A stretch of 64,000 bases of DNA from Eucommia ulmoides. Lineage: Eukaryota; Streptophyta; Magnoliopsida; Garryales; Eucommiaceae. The position numbers and the translations under genes are program-made. This document shows positions 1 through 11,900 of this stretch, piece after piece. Each line of letters opens with the position of its first letter. Position 1 is the first letter of the stretch. The stretch lies in contig CM028334.1 in assembly GCA_016647705.1 (NCBI GenBank), positions 8,465,546 to 8,529,545 on the forward strand, in the 5' to 3' direction. The notes beneath the pieces are model-generated. The model was given only the letters and a program-made list of their open reading frames with translations, did not search any database and had not been told where the DNA came from.

Positions 1-394
1 TCCTTGGTTTTTTACTTAATTTACGTGATTGTTTTCCCCATGCAGCAGCAAGACTAGAGGGTGATGTTTTGTAACTATGTAGGGCACGTTTTAACATTAA
101 TTTTGGTAATAAATATGTTTTATGTACTAGCTTAAAAAGGTTTAATAAATAGGCAAAGCAGACCCGTGTCCTTTTGTGAGGAAAAGTAGGAATTAAATCT
201 GAATGAGATCAATTTTTTTTTTTTTTAAGTGGATTAGAAAGTAATAATAATTAAATCATAAATTAAGACCCACATCCAATTAACGTGTAAGAGATCAGGA
301 TTGCAACTACCCTTCTTCAATCCCTACCAACTATCATGAACCAAACACCCCACTTCATTATGTCCAAACATGAGTTTAAACTAATGATTTTTCA

Positions 395-425
<31 letters not shown>

Positions 426-886
426 TTATTAAGTGTTTTAATTTTAAATTAAAATAATATTTTTCCGCATTTTCGTGAATTAGAACATTGAATATCCTTC
501 AGTTTTTTACTTGCAGTCCCATTTAAAAAAATATATATAATCTGCAAAAGAATTAAAGATTAAAATTAAAAAAAAAAAAAAAAGAAGAAGAAGAAAAAAC
601 TATTTAATAAAAAAAAAATCCAAAGGTGTCTTTTGAGTTTTTTTACTAGTAATGAAACATGCATAGTGCAGAATCTGCAAATGATCCAATATCTATCTTT
701 GGATTCAGATCGCTTTCACTCCTCCCCCACTTTACTTTCTTTGCATTGACTGCCAGTCTTCCCTTTCTTTCTCTTGTGACACACACACACACACACATAT
801 ATATGCTCCCATATTTTATCAAAGAAAAAAATAAAGATGTATCAAAAAAATCTATCTCATCTCATATCACTTGAAAGTTAATTTTT
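1..886. other. A+T-rich intergenic DNA
   Basis: No gene is supported here. The stretch holds long A and T homopolymers, a short GAA run near 583-596 and a (CA)n/(TA)n tract near 780-804. The only open frame of any length runs through the microsatellite and has no coding character. Confidence 0.7.
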
Positions 887-895
887 TGGATCCGT

Positions 896-1122
896 CATTT
901 TTTTGGCTTTGATTTTACGATAAGGTGTGTTTGAGTTAGCTTACGCTCATCTTGACTAATCACCTCACTGAGTAATTTTGAAGGAGCATTCCCCCACATC
1001 GACCTGATGTATTCAGGATTATATTCAAGATTTAATTCCCGACGTAATCCCCAGGATAGTCTAACCCTAGTTGACAAGAAAATGGGCACTTCCCCTTGCC
1101 AATTGAACTAGCACCTCTTGCA
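896..1122 (-). mobile_element. tRNA-derived SINE
   Basis: Seen: 227 bp flanked by the direct repeat TGGATCCGT at 887-895 and 1123-1131. Read on the minus strand, TAGTTCAATTGG lies about 10 nt from the 5' end and fits the RNA polymerase III A box. GGTTAGACTATCC lies some 45 nt further on and resembles a degenerate B box. The 3' end is A-rich (CCAAAAAAATG). Known: tRNA-type plant SINEs have internal A and B boxes, an A-rich or T-rich tail and a variable TSD. The family was not identified. The 64-codon open frame inside it is not a gene. Confidence 0.65.
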
Positions 1123-1131
1123 TGGATCCGT

Positions 1132-1818
1132 TTATTGATGCAATACATTACAGAAACGGTGAAAATTATTCATGGTTATTTATACAATTTTTTTTTTAAT
1201 TTTATCTAGAAAAATAGTTGTGTATATATATATATATATACACACACACGCATGAAAAAAGACACATTTGCATACATCTAACTTTTGCGTTTTAGGCGTT
1301 GGAGGATCAAAGCTTAATTGGAACTCATCAAGCTAAACTCATTTTTAGGGCATCATTCTCTTCTACCGACCACATTCTCTTTATCCATCATTAACATTGC
1401 CTATAAATATATATATATATGCAAGTAGCTAGCTTTTTTTCAGCTTTACTAGAAATTACAAATTAAATGATGAGCCATTATACACTATTCCACTTTCGCA
1501 ATGATTTGGGTGGTTTTTCAAATAAGAATTTAAAATAAACAATTTAAGCCTGAACTGTTTATGTCTCTAAACAAGTATTTGAAAGATCTTTCTTTGCTTC
1601 TTTCCAGGGTGGAAGTCTTTTCAAGCAGACCCATATTTTTATGTTTTGATATTTAAAAAATGAAATGAAAGCATTGATGAATGATGTGTAAACTGTAGAA
1701 CCAGAGAAGATGACATAAAAGAACATGCAAGTAATCAAGTCCAAACCTATAAACAATGACCCCCATGATCCTATTTTATAATTATGTCTTCCAATTCGAC
1801 AAATCCTAAGATATATTT

Positions 1819-1880
<62 letters not shown>

Positions 1881-2460
1881 CAGGTAGAAAATTTTATACT
1901 AAAATGAGAAATCTGTTCTTCCAACCACCTATATATATATATATGTATATTTATCAGTTGAAATGAGAAAAATTGTAATCTGATAGAGGAATCTAACCTT
2001 ATGTTCATATGGTTAAAACTGTATGTATAATAAACAATTTTAATATATAATTAACACACACGCGCGCATTTAGATTGATGTATTAGGTCAGGGCGATATC
2101 TATCTCTGGTCAAAGGAGGACGCAATATCGCACCTCAAATTGTATTTTATCATTTTTGTTTTAGAAATAATTTTTAAATTATTAAAATCTTATACAAAAC
2201 CCTTATAAATTACATAAACTTCCTGATCTAGATAAACTGGTGTTCATTTGATTCCAGAACTGAATTTGGCAATTTATTGCTGTAATTATGGACTAAAAAA
2301 ATTAATATATATAGTTTTAATTAGAAATTTACTGAATCATGGGTTGCATATACTAAAAATCAAAAAGTGGTTTAAAAAATTATTATGAAAACTGAAATTA
2401 ATTTTGTAGATCCATAGGTTTTTATCGATTGAAGAAAAAAAGGTAAAAACTAGAATATAC
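1132..2460. other. A+T-rich intergenic DNA with microsatellites
   Basis: Non-coding. It contains (TA)n near 1213-1240 and 1407-1421, a compound (CA)n(TA)n tract at 1820-1875, and a short (CA)n/(CG)n run near 2054-2068. No recognised gene or intact transposon. Confidence 0.65.
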
Positions 2461-3292
2461 ATATGTTGCATGGAGACTGATGGGTGCAAATCTCAAAAGA
2501 TAGTTGAAATTGGAAACCCTAACCCTAAAATCGAGAGAGAGAAGCCCAAAAGGAAAGGTGAAGATGAAGATGGTGAGGAATCCCAAAGCAAACATCATCC
2601 CAGCAAAGGTGCACAACAAAGGCAAAGGGCTAAAGGCAAAATGGAAATCATTACATGAATGAAATGGGTTCCACCTCCCAATTTTTATTTTTTTTCTTGA
2701 CTTGGGATTGGGACCCACCTGGCCACCATTGTCTTTATGGATTGAATGATAAAAGGAGAACCTCACGTGGAGTCTGAACCAAAGGGCTCTGTCCAACCAC
2801 AATAAAAAGGGAACCCCAAAACCCTTGATTCATTTAAAAGGGCAAAAAACAATTCAATAATTTTATTACACAAATAAAATTTCCCTATTTTTATTTATTT
2901 TTAATATTTTTTTATCGACAAAGAAAAGAGCTCAATAAAGCAATTTCTTTTCTTTTTTGTCAAAAAAAAAAATCGCTTTTTAAAGCTTACCCGTATAATT
3001 CCCACTCATTATCTTTCTTGCTTAAAGCTTCCCTTCCTCTCTCTCTCATCCTCTCTCTCTCTCTCTCTCTCTCTCTAAGCTGCACCAACACATGGAATGT
3101 GAAAGGAATTCCAGGGCATGCAACAGTTCATAGCTTGATAGAAAGAGAAAGAGGGAGTTTTTTTTTTGTTTTCTAGAGAGAGAAACCGAACAGACCCACC
3201 AGAGGATTAAATTAAGCGTCTGTCACTATTTTTCTCATAAAAAGGACAATACACAGAGAGAGAAAGTGATCGGAGACTTATCTCATGCGATC
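2461..3292 (+). promoter_or_regulatory. Upstream region and putative 5' leader of the TCP gene
   Basis: Seen: a double telo-box-like AAACCCTAACCCTAAA at 2514-2529, a CT-rich stretch ending in (CT)n at 3051-3076, and GA-rich leader sequence up to the start codon. No convincing TATA box was found. A 13-codon frame (3092-3133) and a 6-codon frame (3118-3138) are possible upstream ORFs if transcription starts at or before the CT tract. A further out-of-frame ATG at 3285 overlaps the main start but has a weak context (C at -3). Known: CT patches are common in plant core promoters and leaders. The transcription start is not known. Confidence 0.45.
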
Positions 3293-4417
3293 ATGGAAGG
3301 AGGTGGTGATGATCATCTCCACCGCCATAACTTTCCATTCCAATTGCTCGAAAAGAAAGAAGATCGCGACTCGTCTACTAGTTCCGGCTATCCATCTCTA
3401 GCTATATCCGCCGAAACAAACCCTAATCGATCCAGCTCCTCCGCTCTCCAAATCGCTGCTGCCGCTGAGCCGTCTAAGAAGCCACCGCCGAAGAGAACAT
3501 CAACGAAGGACCGACACACGAAAGTCGACGGACGCGGCCGACGCATCCGCATGCCAGCGCTATGCGCAGCCAGGGTTTTCCAGCTCACCCGCGAGCTGGG
3601 TCACAAGTCCGACGGCGAGACCATCGAGTGGCTCCTCCAGCAAGCGGAGCCGGCTGTGATCGCCGCCACAGGAACCGGCACAATCCCGGCGAACTTCACC
3701 TCGCTAAATATCTCTCTCCGGAGCTCCGGTTCCAGCATGTCCGTTCCGTCGCAGCTAAGATCAACGTATTTCAACCCTAACTTCTCGGTTCCGCAGCGCC
3801 GGAGCCTTTTCCCGGGGATCGGACTATCATCTTCGGAAAATTCAACGACCCTTCTCAATTTTCAAGGCACAAATCTAAACCCTACGTTTCAAGCGAAACC
3901 GGAGCTCCGGGACAACTCAATGGACTTAACGGAGCCGGAAGAGAGTTCGCTGGGGCGGAAGCGGCGGCAGGAGCAAGAATTGCAGAACCAAATGGGGAAC
4001 TACATGCTGCAGTCGAGCACGGGAGCAATTCCGGCAAGCCACGCATCGATTCCGGCGAATTTTTGGATGGTGGCGAATTCTAATAACCAAGTGATGAGTG
4101 GAGACCCAATTTGGACATTTCCGTCGGTGAATAATAGTGCTGCTGCTTTGTATAGGGGCACTATGTCTAGTGGGCTACATTTCATGAATTTCCCGACCCC
4201 CATGGCCCTATTGCCTAGTCAACAATTAGGCTCCGGGATTGGCGGAAGTGGCAGCAACGGTGGCAGTGGCGGCGGTACTGGTCTTGGAGAAGGACAGTTA
4301 GGGATGTTCGCCGGACTGAACCCATACCGGACCGGCGTCGACCTATCGGATTCTCAGGCGAGTGGGTCCCACTCGCATCACGACGATCGGCACGATTCAA
4401 CGAGCCATCACTCGTAG
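3293..4417 (+). CDS. TCP14-like: Class I TCP transcription factor, TCP14-like
   Basis: Nuclear DNA-binding regulator of growth and cell proliferation. It encodes 374 aa without introns, as is usual for TCP genes. The frame stays open upstream to 3266, but that codon is GTG, so the ATG at 3293 (A at -3, G at +4) is the chosen start. The basic helix-loop-helix-type TCP domain spans about residues 66-122: basic part [17 protein letters not shown], then helices [15 protein letters not shown] and [15 protein letters not shown]. The short class I basic region and Cys91 in PALCAAR, the redox-sensitive cysteine described for class I TCPs, place it in class I. The N-terminal MEGGGDDH and FPFQLLEKK and the later IPANFWMV motif resemble the TCP14/TCP8/TCP15 group. 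The tail is Gly-rich, then His/Ser-rich. The TCP14 assignment is by recalled motifs; a sister clade member is possible. No frame damage is seen. Confidence 0.95.
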   Translation: MEGGGDDHLHRHNFPFQLLEKKEDRDSSTSSGYPSLAISAETNPNRSSSSALQIAAAAEPSKKPPPKRTSTKDRHTKVDGRGRRIRMPALCAARVFQLTRELGHKSDGETIEWLLQQAEPAVIAATGTGTIPANFTSLNISLRSSGSSMSVPSQLRSTYFNPNFSVPQRRSLFPGIGLSSSENSTTLLNFQGTNLNPTFQAKPELRDNSMDLTEPEESSLGRKRRQEQELQNQMGNYMLQSSTGAIPASHASIPANFWMVANSNNQVMSGDPIWTFPSVNNSAAALYRGTMSSGLHFMNFPTPMALLPSQQLGSGIGGSGSNGGSGGGTGLGEGQLGMFAGLNPYRTGVDLSDSQASGSHSHHDDRHDSTSHHS

Positions 4418-4788
4418 ATCGATCGTCGCCTTCCACACTTTGTGTTGTTGGTTGTGTAACACAAGTGAGATTTGATTATTTGTTTTTTTTTTTTTTTTTT
4501 TAAATATTCCAATTTTTTTTTGTGTGATTAATATGGTCTTCTTTTTTAGGGTTTGGGATGACACTATTTTAACAATGGGGGTATTTTGGGAAGAGTATTT
4601 GTTGAAAAGTCTCACTGTGTTAATTTTTTTCTCCCTCTCTCACTAAATATCTTTATTTATATATGCCATTTTTTTTTACCACCCAAAAATTACTTGTAAT
4701 TGCATGTCATGCTATATCAATATTTATTGACTTGAAATTACATCTTTACCCCCCTCTCTCTCTCTCACGTGTTTTTGTCTTTAATATT
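4418..4788 (+). other. Putative 3' UTR and downstream flank of the TCP gene
   Basis: T-rich sequence after the stop codon, with a run of about 20 T at 4482-4501. Several AATAAA-like A/T-rich sites could serve for polyadenylation, but none can be singled out. No gene. Confidence 0.4.
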
Positions 4789-4952
4789 TTTTTTTTTATA
4801 CCCACGAGTGTCCTTACATTTACATTCTCATAGAGGATGAGATTAATTTTGTTCGGGATGAATGATTGTCTTTTTTTTTATACCCACGAGTGTCCTTACA
4901 TTTACATTCTCATAGAGGATGAGATTAATTTTGTTCGGGATGAATGATTGTC
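4789..4952 (+). repeat. Exact 82-bp tandem duplication
   Basis: Two units, 4789-4870 and 4871-4952, appear identical; each starts with a T run and ends AATGATTGTC. The lack of divergence in non-coding DNA points to a recent duplication or an assembly duplication. Confidence 0.9.
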
Positions 4953-5153
4953 TCTCCTAATAAGTAAAATATTTTTCTGAACTTGTGATTTTGTAGAAAT
5001 TCAATTTTTTAACTGCTTAAAAGTGACAAAAATTGAATATGATCTAATTCACTGTGATCCTGGATATCTGCGACGAATCTCATGTTTCACTGCATGAATG
5101 TATGATTAATTTATTTAATGTATTTCCAGAAAGATGGGCCGGACGATAGGACA

Positions 5154-5382
5154 GTGGGGGCCCATACCTTATCAGTTCCAGGTATTTGCTCTGGCCCACA
5201 TGCTGGTAATTCTAAACGTATTGGTACAGTACAATCAGTCACAGCGCAGGTTCAGAGAGAGAGGGGGAGGGGGCATTGCTGGCACAATAAAAGGATCGGT
5301 GGTGGGTGTTAATGACCCTACAAGGACTGGGCCCACTTGGTACACTGACTGATCTGGGTCGTTTAGTTTTATATGGGCCCAC
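5154..5382. promoter_or_regulatory. Cluster of class I TCP-type binding motifs
   Basis: Seen: GGGCCCAC at 5329-5336 and again at 5375-5382, both exact matches to the class I consensus GGNCCCAC; a related GTGGGGGCCC lies at 5154-5163 and a near match TGGCCCAC at 5192-5199. They sit 0.7-1.0 kb after the TCP stop codon in DNA that is locally less A+T-rich than its surroundings. No gene starts here. Whether the sites act is inference. Confidence 0.35.
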
Positions 5383-8300
5383 TTTTAATGGCCTGTTTGA
5401 ATGATTAGTCCACAGTTGGGGAAATAGTGTAGTAGAATCTACTTTTTTTTAACACATGTCTCCCCCCAATCAATTAGGAATGTCCTTAATATGGTGGCAA
5501 TCTTTTTAGCCCTTTAATTCCAACATATCCCCTCTTATTTCCAATATATATATTTTTTTAATAATATAGTTTATCAACAAAAATACCCTCCTAATTGTTC
5601 TTTATTTCATATTTTCTATTCTTTTTCATTTTTTATTTTTAATTGTGTATTTTTATTTTTTTTATTTTTTGAGTGGTTTATGTAGAAAATAAAATAAAAA
5701 TTGAATGTAATAATTCATAAAATAAAATAAAACAAAGACTGGAGAGCTTGTGTGTGTATAGTTTCTTGTTTTTTTAAAAAAAATCTAAACTTTTCTTTTT
5801 GTTTTATTTTATGTTTCTTTTTTCTAGTTTTTTTTTTTACTTTTTTTTTTTTTTTTTTTCAATAAACGATACACAAAATAGGAAAAATAAAATAGAAAAT
5901 ATCGAGCAAAACCGAAAAATAAAAAAATGGAAAATGAGCAAGAGAGAGAGTAGAAGATAAAATAAATAAAAAAATAGGAAAAAATATGTTACAAGTATGA
6001 TAAAAATTGTAAAAATAGTTGAGATTGACTTTGCTATTTGTCGAAATAATAGGGTGTCTCGTGTGAAAACTCATATTTTACGTACATAAGTATGTAACTC
6101 CAAAATTTAACCTAATTTAGGTGGTGTTTGACAGCATACAAATTAAAACTTTAGAATTGGAATTTGACATAAAGGCATTTTTGGATTTTTGTCTGAGTTC
6201 ATAGCTAACTCTAATTTCATTATTTTTTACGTTTTTATTTAGAGATTATTGTGAATTCAAGTGGACAAGAGTGATTCCAACTCTGTGGGCAGACAACAAC
6301 AGCAATCTAAAAAAATAGTGTCATGTGTTTAAAGCTACTGTCAAACGAAAATAAAAATAAAAATATACAAATTAATATATATGAAATATTTTTGTCGCAT
6401 TAAAATTATTTTATTATATAAAAAAAAATTATTATTTAAAATATGATTAAATTTTAGATCTTACACATAAGATTAGGATATATACACTAGGTTAAAGTTT
6501 TGGAATTCTTTTCTTTTAATTTGTTAAAAAAATAAGAGTCTTTCAACTAAAATAATTGGTAGTGTTTTGGATAAGGAAACGGAGTTCTTGAATAGGGTTT
6601 GTTTGGATACCGTTAAATAAAAAAATGGATATTTTATTGGAAAGATATTATTTTGTCAAATGCCCTATTCCATTATGGAATAAGACATACACAATAACCA
6701 AACAAGTGTTTAACAATAAAATAAACCCATCACATCATAACAAATACATTAATTATTTTTATCATTTTTCACATCCATCTTTCTCTTTTTGCGACGTGCT
6801 TTTTTTTTTTTTTTTCCAAATTTATTCTTTTACATATAAAAATCATATTCTATATTCCAACCAAAATTCAATTAAAATTCTTATATTTTATATAGACCTC
6901 TGTTGAATCTTGTATTAAATTTTATTGAGAATAGAAACTATTATCCCTATATTTAATGAAATTTGATTCAAAATTTAATTTATGAAGATTTTTTTTACCC
7001 ATACAAACTCCTTTTGATTTTTATAAATCATGTATTATATTTTTATTAATTTTATTGAATTTTCATTAAATATCAAGGTAAAGATTTTCATTCTAAATAT
7101 TTATGGAATGTATGAATGCAAGAATAGATTTGAGAACAAAAAAAAAAAAAGCTTCTTATACCTTCTAAAAGAGAGATGAACTCAAAAAATGATAAAAGAA
7201 AAAAGGAAAAAAAAATCCGCAAAATAATGGAATTTGTCAAATTTTCATAACAAAAATTTAGATTGGATCAAATTGAAGCCGAATTAGATCATAAAGAACC
7301 GAATGTCCCCCCTCTGAAAACCTCAAGATGCATTTAAAAATCCACCTTTACTTAAAGGGAAAATTAACTAAAATACCCTTATACTAATATAATTCAATTC
7401 ACCCAATTTGTTAATGAAATTTATAATTGGACTAGATTAAAATAGAAATGATAATTGAGAGACCAAATGTTCGACTTTGCAACTCTCAGCAACCACATAA
7501 ATCCCACTCTTAACTTTAAAAGATATAATTATATTTTGAATTTAATCCTGAATGCACCAAGTCGATATAGGGAAGTGTATCTTTAAAATCACCTGAAAAA
7601 ATAATTAGTCAAAATGCGCTTAAGTTGATTTTCACAATATCTTATTGTAAAATAAAATAAAAAATTATTTCATATGGATGTATTGCCAAAATCTCTCTCT
7701 CCATATGAAGTTGAAGTGGTCCAGCGTCACCAAGACAAGACTGCGTGAATAAACAAAAGCCATGACCTCTCATAAAAGATCTTGTAAGAACAAAAATTAA
7801 TTTATTTATTATTTTTTTTTTTTAAAAAGGGTGAAATCCAAACGTGTGGTGTACCTTCCAACAGAGTAATACCCAATTGAACCGTTGGCATTTAAACCAC
7901 CATAAATATTTATTTATTTACTTTTCAATTGCATTTAATTTAATTATTTTATGTATTTTTTGGAGGTGTGGAAAAATGGTGTCACACCCCAATACCATCA
8001 TATTGACATAGAAATTGTCCTGGTCGTACACCTATGGCACATGGCTTTCAAAGTTTATGGTACGAAAACAATGGTTTTGGTCCCTCTCAAAATAATATCT
8101 TTTTCACTTTTTGGCCTCAATTGAAAATAATAAAAAAATTACTATTTATAGAGGGTACACCACATTGGATAAATTTATTATCCACCAATAAAAATTAATC
8201 ATGAGATAATTTTGAATGTAGAGGAAAATATATCTATAAACGTGAAGTGATTAGCTTTTCACGTTGTGTCAGTATTGCAAAATTCATACTAGATGATTTT

Positions 8301-8756
8301 GCGAAAAATTAGACTGATTCAGAGTAATCTTTCGTCCCAAATTTTGTATATTTACAATAACTTAATAAAAAACTCTGAAACATATTTGTACCTTGCGCGA
8401 GTTTTGAATCGTAAGATCCATTTGTTGTTGTTGGCGGAATACCTAGTCCCATGTGCGTGAGTTTCGACCACTAACACATTGATTTACAAGTGAGACTCAA
8501 GATTTTTTCATTGTCTTTTTTCTCTATGTTTGTTTGCATTTTGGCAATATTTTCTATTGTTTTTTAAATTAGTTGACACTTATTTTTATAATTTAACCAA
8601 ATAATAACTTACTCATAAATATAAACTCTATTTAATAAATAAATAAATAAATAAAAATATTCTCAAATTGCAAATCTTATTTTTTGGAGTTTCATACTAG
8701 AGTAGAGAATACACAAGTCCAAAATGCAAATGTGGATACCATCAACTCGCTCATGT
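5383..8756. other. A+T-rich intergenic DNA, small MITE-like repeat
   Basis: No gene is supported; the 60-95-codon frames are low-complexity. A possible MITE covers about 6123-6352: GTGTTTGACAGCA at the left is mirrored by GCTACTGTCAAACG at the right. No clear TSD was resolved. The rest shows T and A homopolymers and short ATAA-type runs, for example 8633-8654. Confidence 0.5.
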
Positions 8757-8929
8757 TTTCTTTTTTTGGTCAAGCAGAGAAGAAAAAAAAAAAAAAAAAG
8801 CCAACAACAACAACATAGTCAATCCTCCGGGCACATCTTGAAGGCCTTTTTATCTATTTCCTCGAGCAGGATTTATTCGATATCAGTCGTAGGCATAACA
8901 AAGATCTCGAGGGTGCTATCTTCCCTAAC

Positions 8930-11900
8930 TCTTCTCTTGGCCAAAATATCAACGCAACAGTTGGTTTCTCTAGGAGCGAAATAGAGAGTCTAGTTGTTGA
9001 TCAGAAGAACCTGCTTGCATTCTTTAATCCAGTCTTTAAACCTACAGTTTTTCAAGTAAGGATTCCGAACTTGGATAACCGTTTCTGCCAAGTCTGTCTT
9101 CACCATGACGTGGGGATACTACCTGCTAGCCGCCAGTTTGATGCCTATGACAAGGCTCTTAAACTCCGCTTCCAGAGCTGTGCGACTTTCTAAGCATCCA
9201 TAGTAGCCTGTTTTCCAAACCCCCATATTGTCTTTCAGAAGACCTCATATGCCTCCTCTTCTCGGGTTACCTCTTGCACTCCCATCAGTGTTAAGTTTTA
9301 GGAAATATGCAGGGGGAAATTCCCAATAAAAATAGAGAATCTTAGATTCATTTAGAAAGTTTGGTTCAAGAAAGGTTTTAATGAGGTCGTTAGTATAATT
9401 ATTTATCTTGAAGAGGACTTTCCTCTGATATAAACAGTTATGTCTAAAAACCTCAGTATTCATATCTTTCCAAACTTCCCAAATGGTAGCAACAAAAAGA
9501 TAGAATTTAGGGTTTGGAAAACTTCCTTTAAGGTGATTTTTAACCCAATCTAGAAATCCAGGCGAAGATGAATTATACCTAAATCCCGAACAGCCGCAGG
9601 CATCCCAAATTGCCGAAGCCTTAGAGCAGGACCAAAGAACATGTTCAACATTTTCAATAGCAATATCACATCTTTGACATAAATTAGAATGTGCTACCTC
9701 TACTAGCTTTAAAGGAGTTAGTGACAATTCTATTATGAAATAAAGTCCAAAAAAAGAATTTAAGGTTTTGTGGAATTTTTCATTTCCAAATTCAACCCCA
9801 ATTGTGACCCACCATATTATCTCTATCCAAGGGATTTATAAGAATGTGCGCCGATTTAATGGAGAAAATATGGGAGTTCTCATGTTGACATAAGGGTTTA
9901 TCCATCTCCTCAAATGAAGGGGGTTTCATTTCAAGAATTTTTCTCTCAGTATCATCATCAATGAGTTGTAAAATAGGGTTAAGATACTAGTTACCATCAT
10001 CATTGACAATATTAGCAACCTTAAGATCAAACAAGTTTCGGACATCTTGATAGCCCAAAGGATTATCGCCACACCACCAATCAGTCCATAGATTGGAGGT
10101 TAGGCCATTACCTACTTTCCATTTAATACCATCTTTAAGGATGTCTTTAGTAGCCAGGATACCTCTCTAAATGTGAGAACTACCATTTTTCCTCTTCCAA
10201 GAGTTGGGGTTATTTTCAACATTGTATTTATTTTTGATAATTCTAGCCCATTGACTCTGATCATTATTAGTAATTTTCCAACCTACTTTAGTAAGGTAAG
10301 CTTTATTGTTATGCCTAGCAGATTTAATTCCCAAAACCCCATTTTCAGATTTTTGGCACACTTTCACCTAGTTGTCAAGGTGTATTTTTTACCATTATCG
10401 CTATCGCCCGGTAGGAAGTTCCGATTGATTTGGTCAATTTTATCACAAACTTTTAAGGGGATGGGAATAGTTTGCATAGAATGAGACTATATGGTAGACA
10501 TAACTGATTTTATGAGGGTGATTCTACCTGTTGAAGAAAGCATGTTAGTTATCCATTTGGACAGTTTGCTTTGCATTTTTTAGATAATATTCTGGATATG
10601 GAGAAAATTTAATCTGCCATGAACGAGAGAGAAACCTAAATACATACCCAAATCCCTTGTTAGACTGATTTTCAGAATCCTACTAATATTTCTAGCTTTC
10701 CACGAGAATCAAAGGGGCAACATAAAGCTTAGATTTTGAAAAGTTAATTTTTTGGCCAGAAGCATTGGAGAAATCATTAATGATTTACAGAATATTAGCA
10801 AATAAAACAAAATCATCATAAAAAAAAAAAAAAAAAAATTAGAAATGCTAGGGCCATTTCTGCTAGCCTTAAGACTTTTCCAATTACCCTTACTCACACT
10901 ATCACAGATAAGGTGGGATAATATTTTCATGAATAAAGTGAACAAATAGAGGGCACAGGGTCCCTTTGCCTTAGACCTGTAGAAGAATGGAAATCCTCAA
11001 TAGGTTCCCTATTCCAAAGAATCGAGAGAGAAGGGTAAAAACACAAGACACGATAAGGTTAGCAAACGAGGGGAGAAAATTGAAAAAAAAACAAGAGTTT
11101 CCCTAAGTAACTCCCTATTTACCCGATCATAAGCTTTTTCAAGGTCCCATTTAATTATAATGCCACTTTTTTTGTTTTTATACTTCCTTAAAGAGTGGAT
11201 TAATTCCTCGGTGATAATGACATTATCAGTTGTAATTCTTCCAGGAATGAAGCTACTCTAGTAAGGATCGACAATATCTTTTAAAAGGGGTATAATTCTT
11301 TCATCAATGATTTTAGTAACAATCTTGAACATGTTCTTGCAAAGACTTATATATGGGCCTAAACTGGGTAATAGACTCCAGCAAGTCAACTTTGGGAATC
11401 AACGCAATCAAAGTTTTAGTGGTACCACAAGGCATGGTAGCATTATAAAAGCAATTACGAACAAAATTGCAAGCATCTATCCCAACCACTCCCCAATTTC
11501 TTTTAAAGAAAATGGGTTGGTACCTATCTGGACCCGGAACTTTAAGATCCTTCATGATTTTAAGGGAATCCCAAACCTCCTGGACCGAAGGTACCCGAGT
11601 AAGGGCCAGATGATCAGAATCCTTTATCGTAGGGCACAAGTTAAGAAGACTAATTCTGGAGCTAACAGTATCTTCAAAGAATAAATTACAAAAATAATTA
11701 CAAACATGAGATTTCAGGTTAGCTTCATTATTAATCCAACACCCATCAAACTTTCACATGGAAATTTTATTATTCCTTCTTCTGTGAAGCGTCATAATAT
11801 GGAAAAATTTATTGTTTTTGTTGCCCAATTTCATCCATTGTATTCTACATTTTTTGTACCAAATAAATTCTTTTTTAAGCATGATATCTCTATAACTTCT

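Noticed and set aside
2422..2802. Open frames of 126 codons (-) and 62 codons (+) upstream of the TCP gene
   Set aside because: No domain is recognised; the plus frame is Lys/Glu-rich low complexity and the minus frame is hydrophobic low complexity. Kept only as upstream DNA.
3266..3292. Upstream extension of the TCP protein by nine residues
   Set aside because: The first codon is GTG, not used as a normal plant start; the ATG at 3293 has a strong context.
3388..3858. Antisense and shifted open frames over the TCP gene
   Set aside because: Shadows of the GC-richer TCP coding sequence; no independent motifs.
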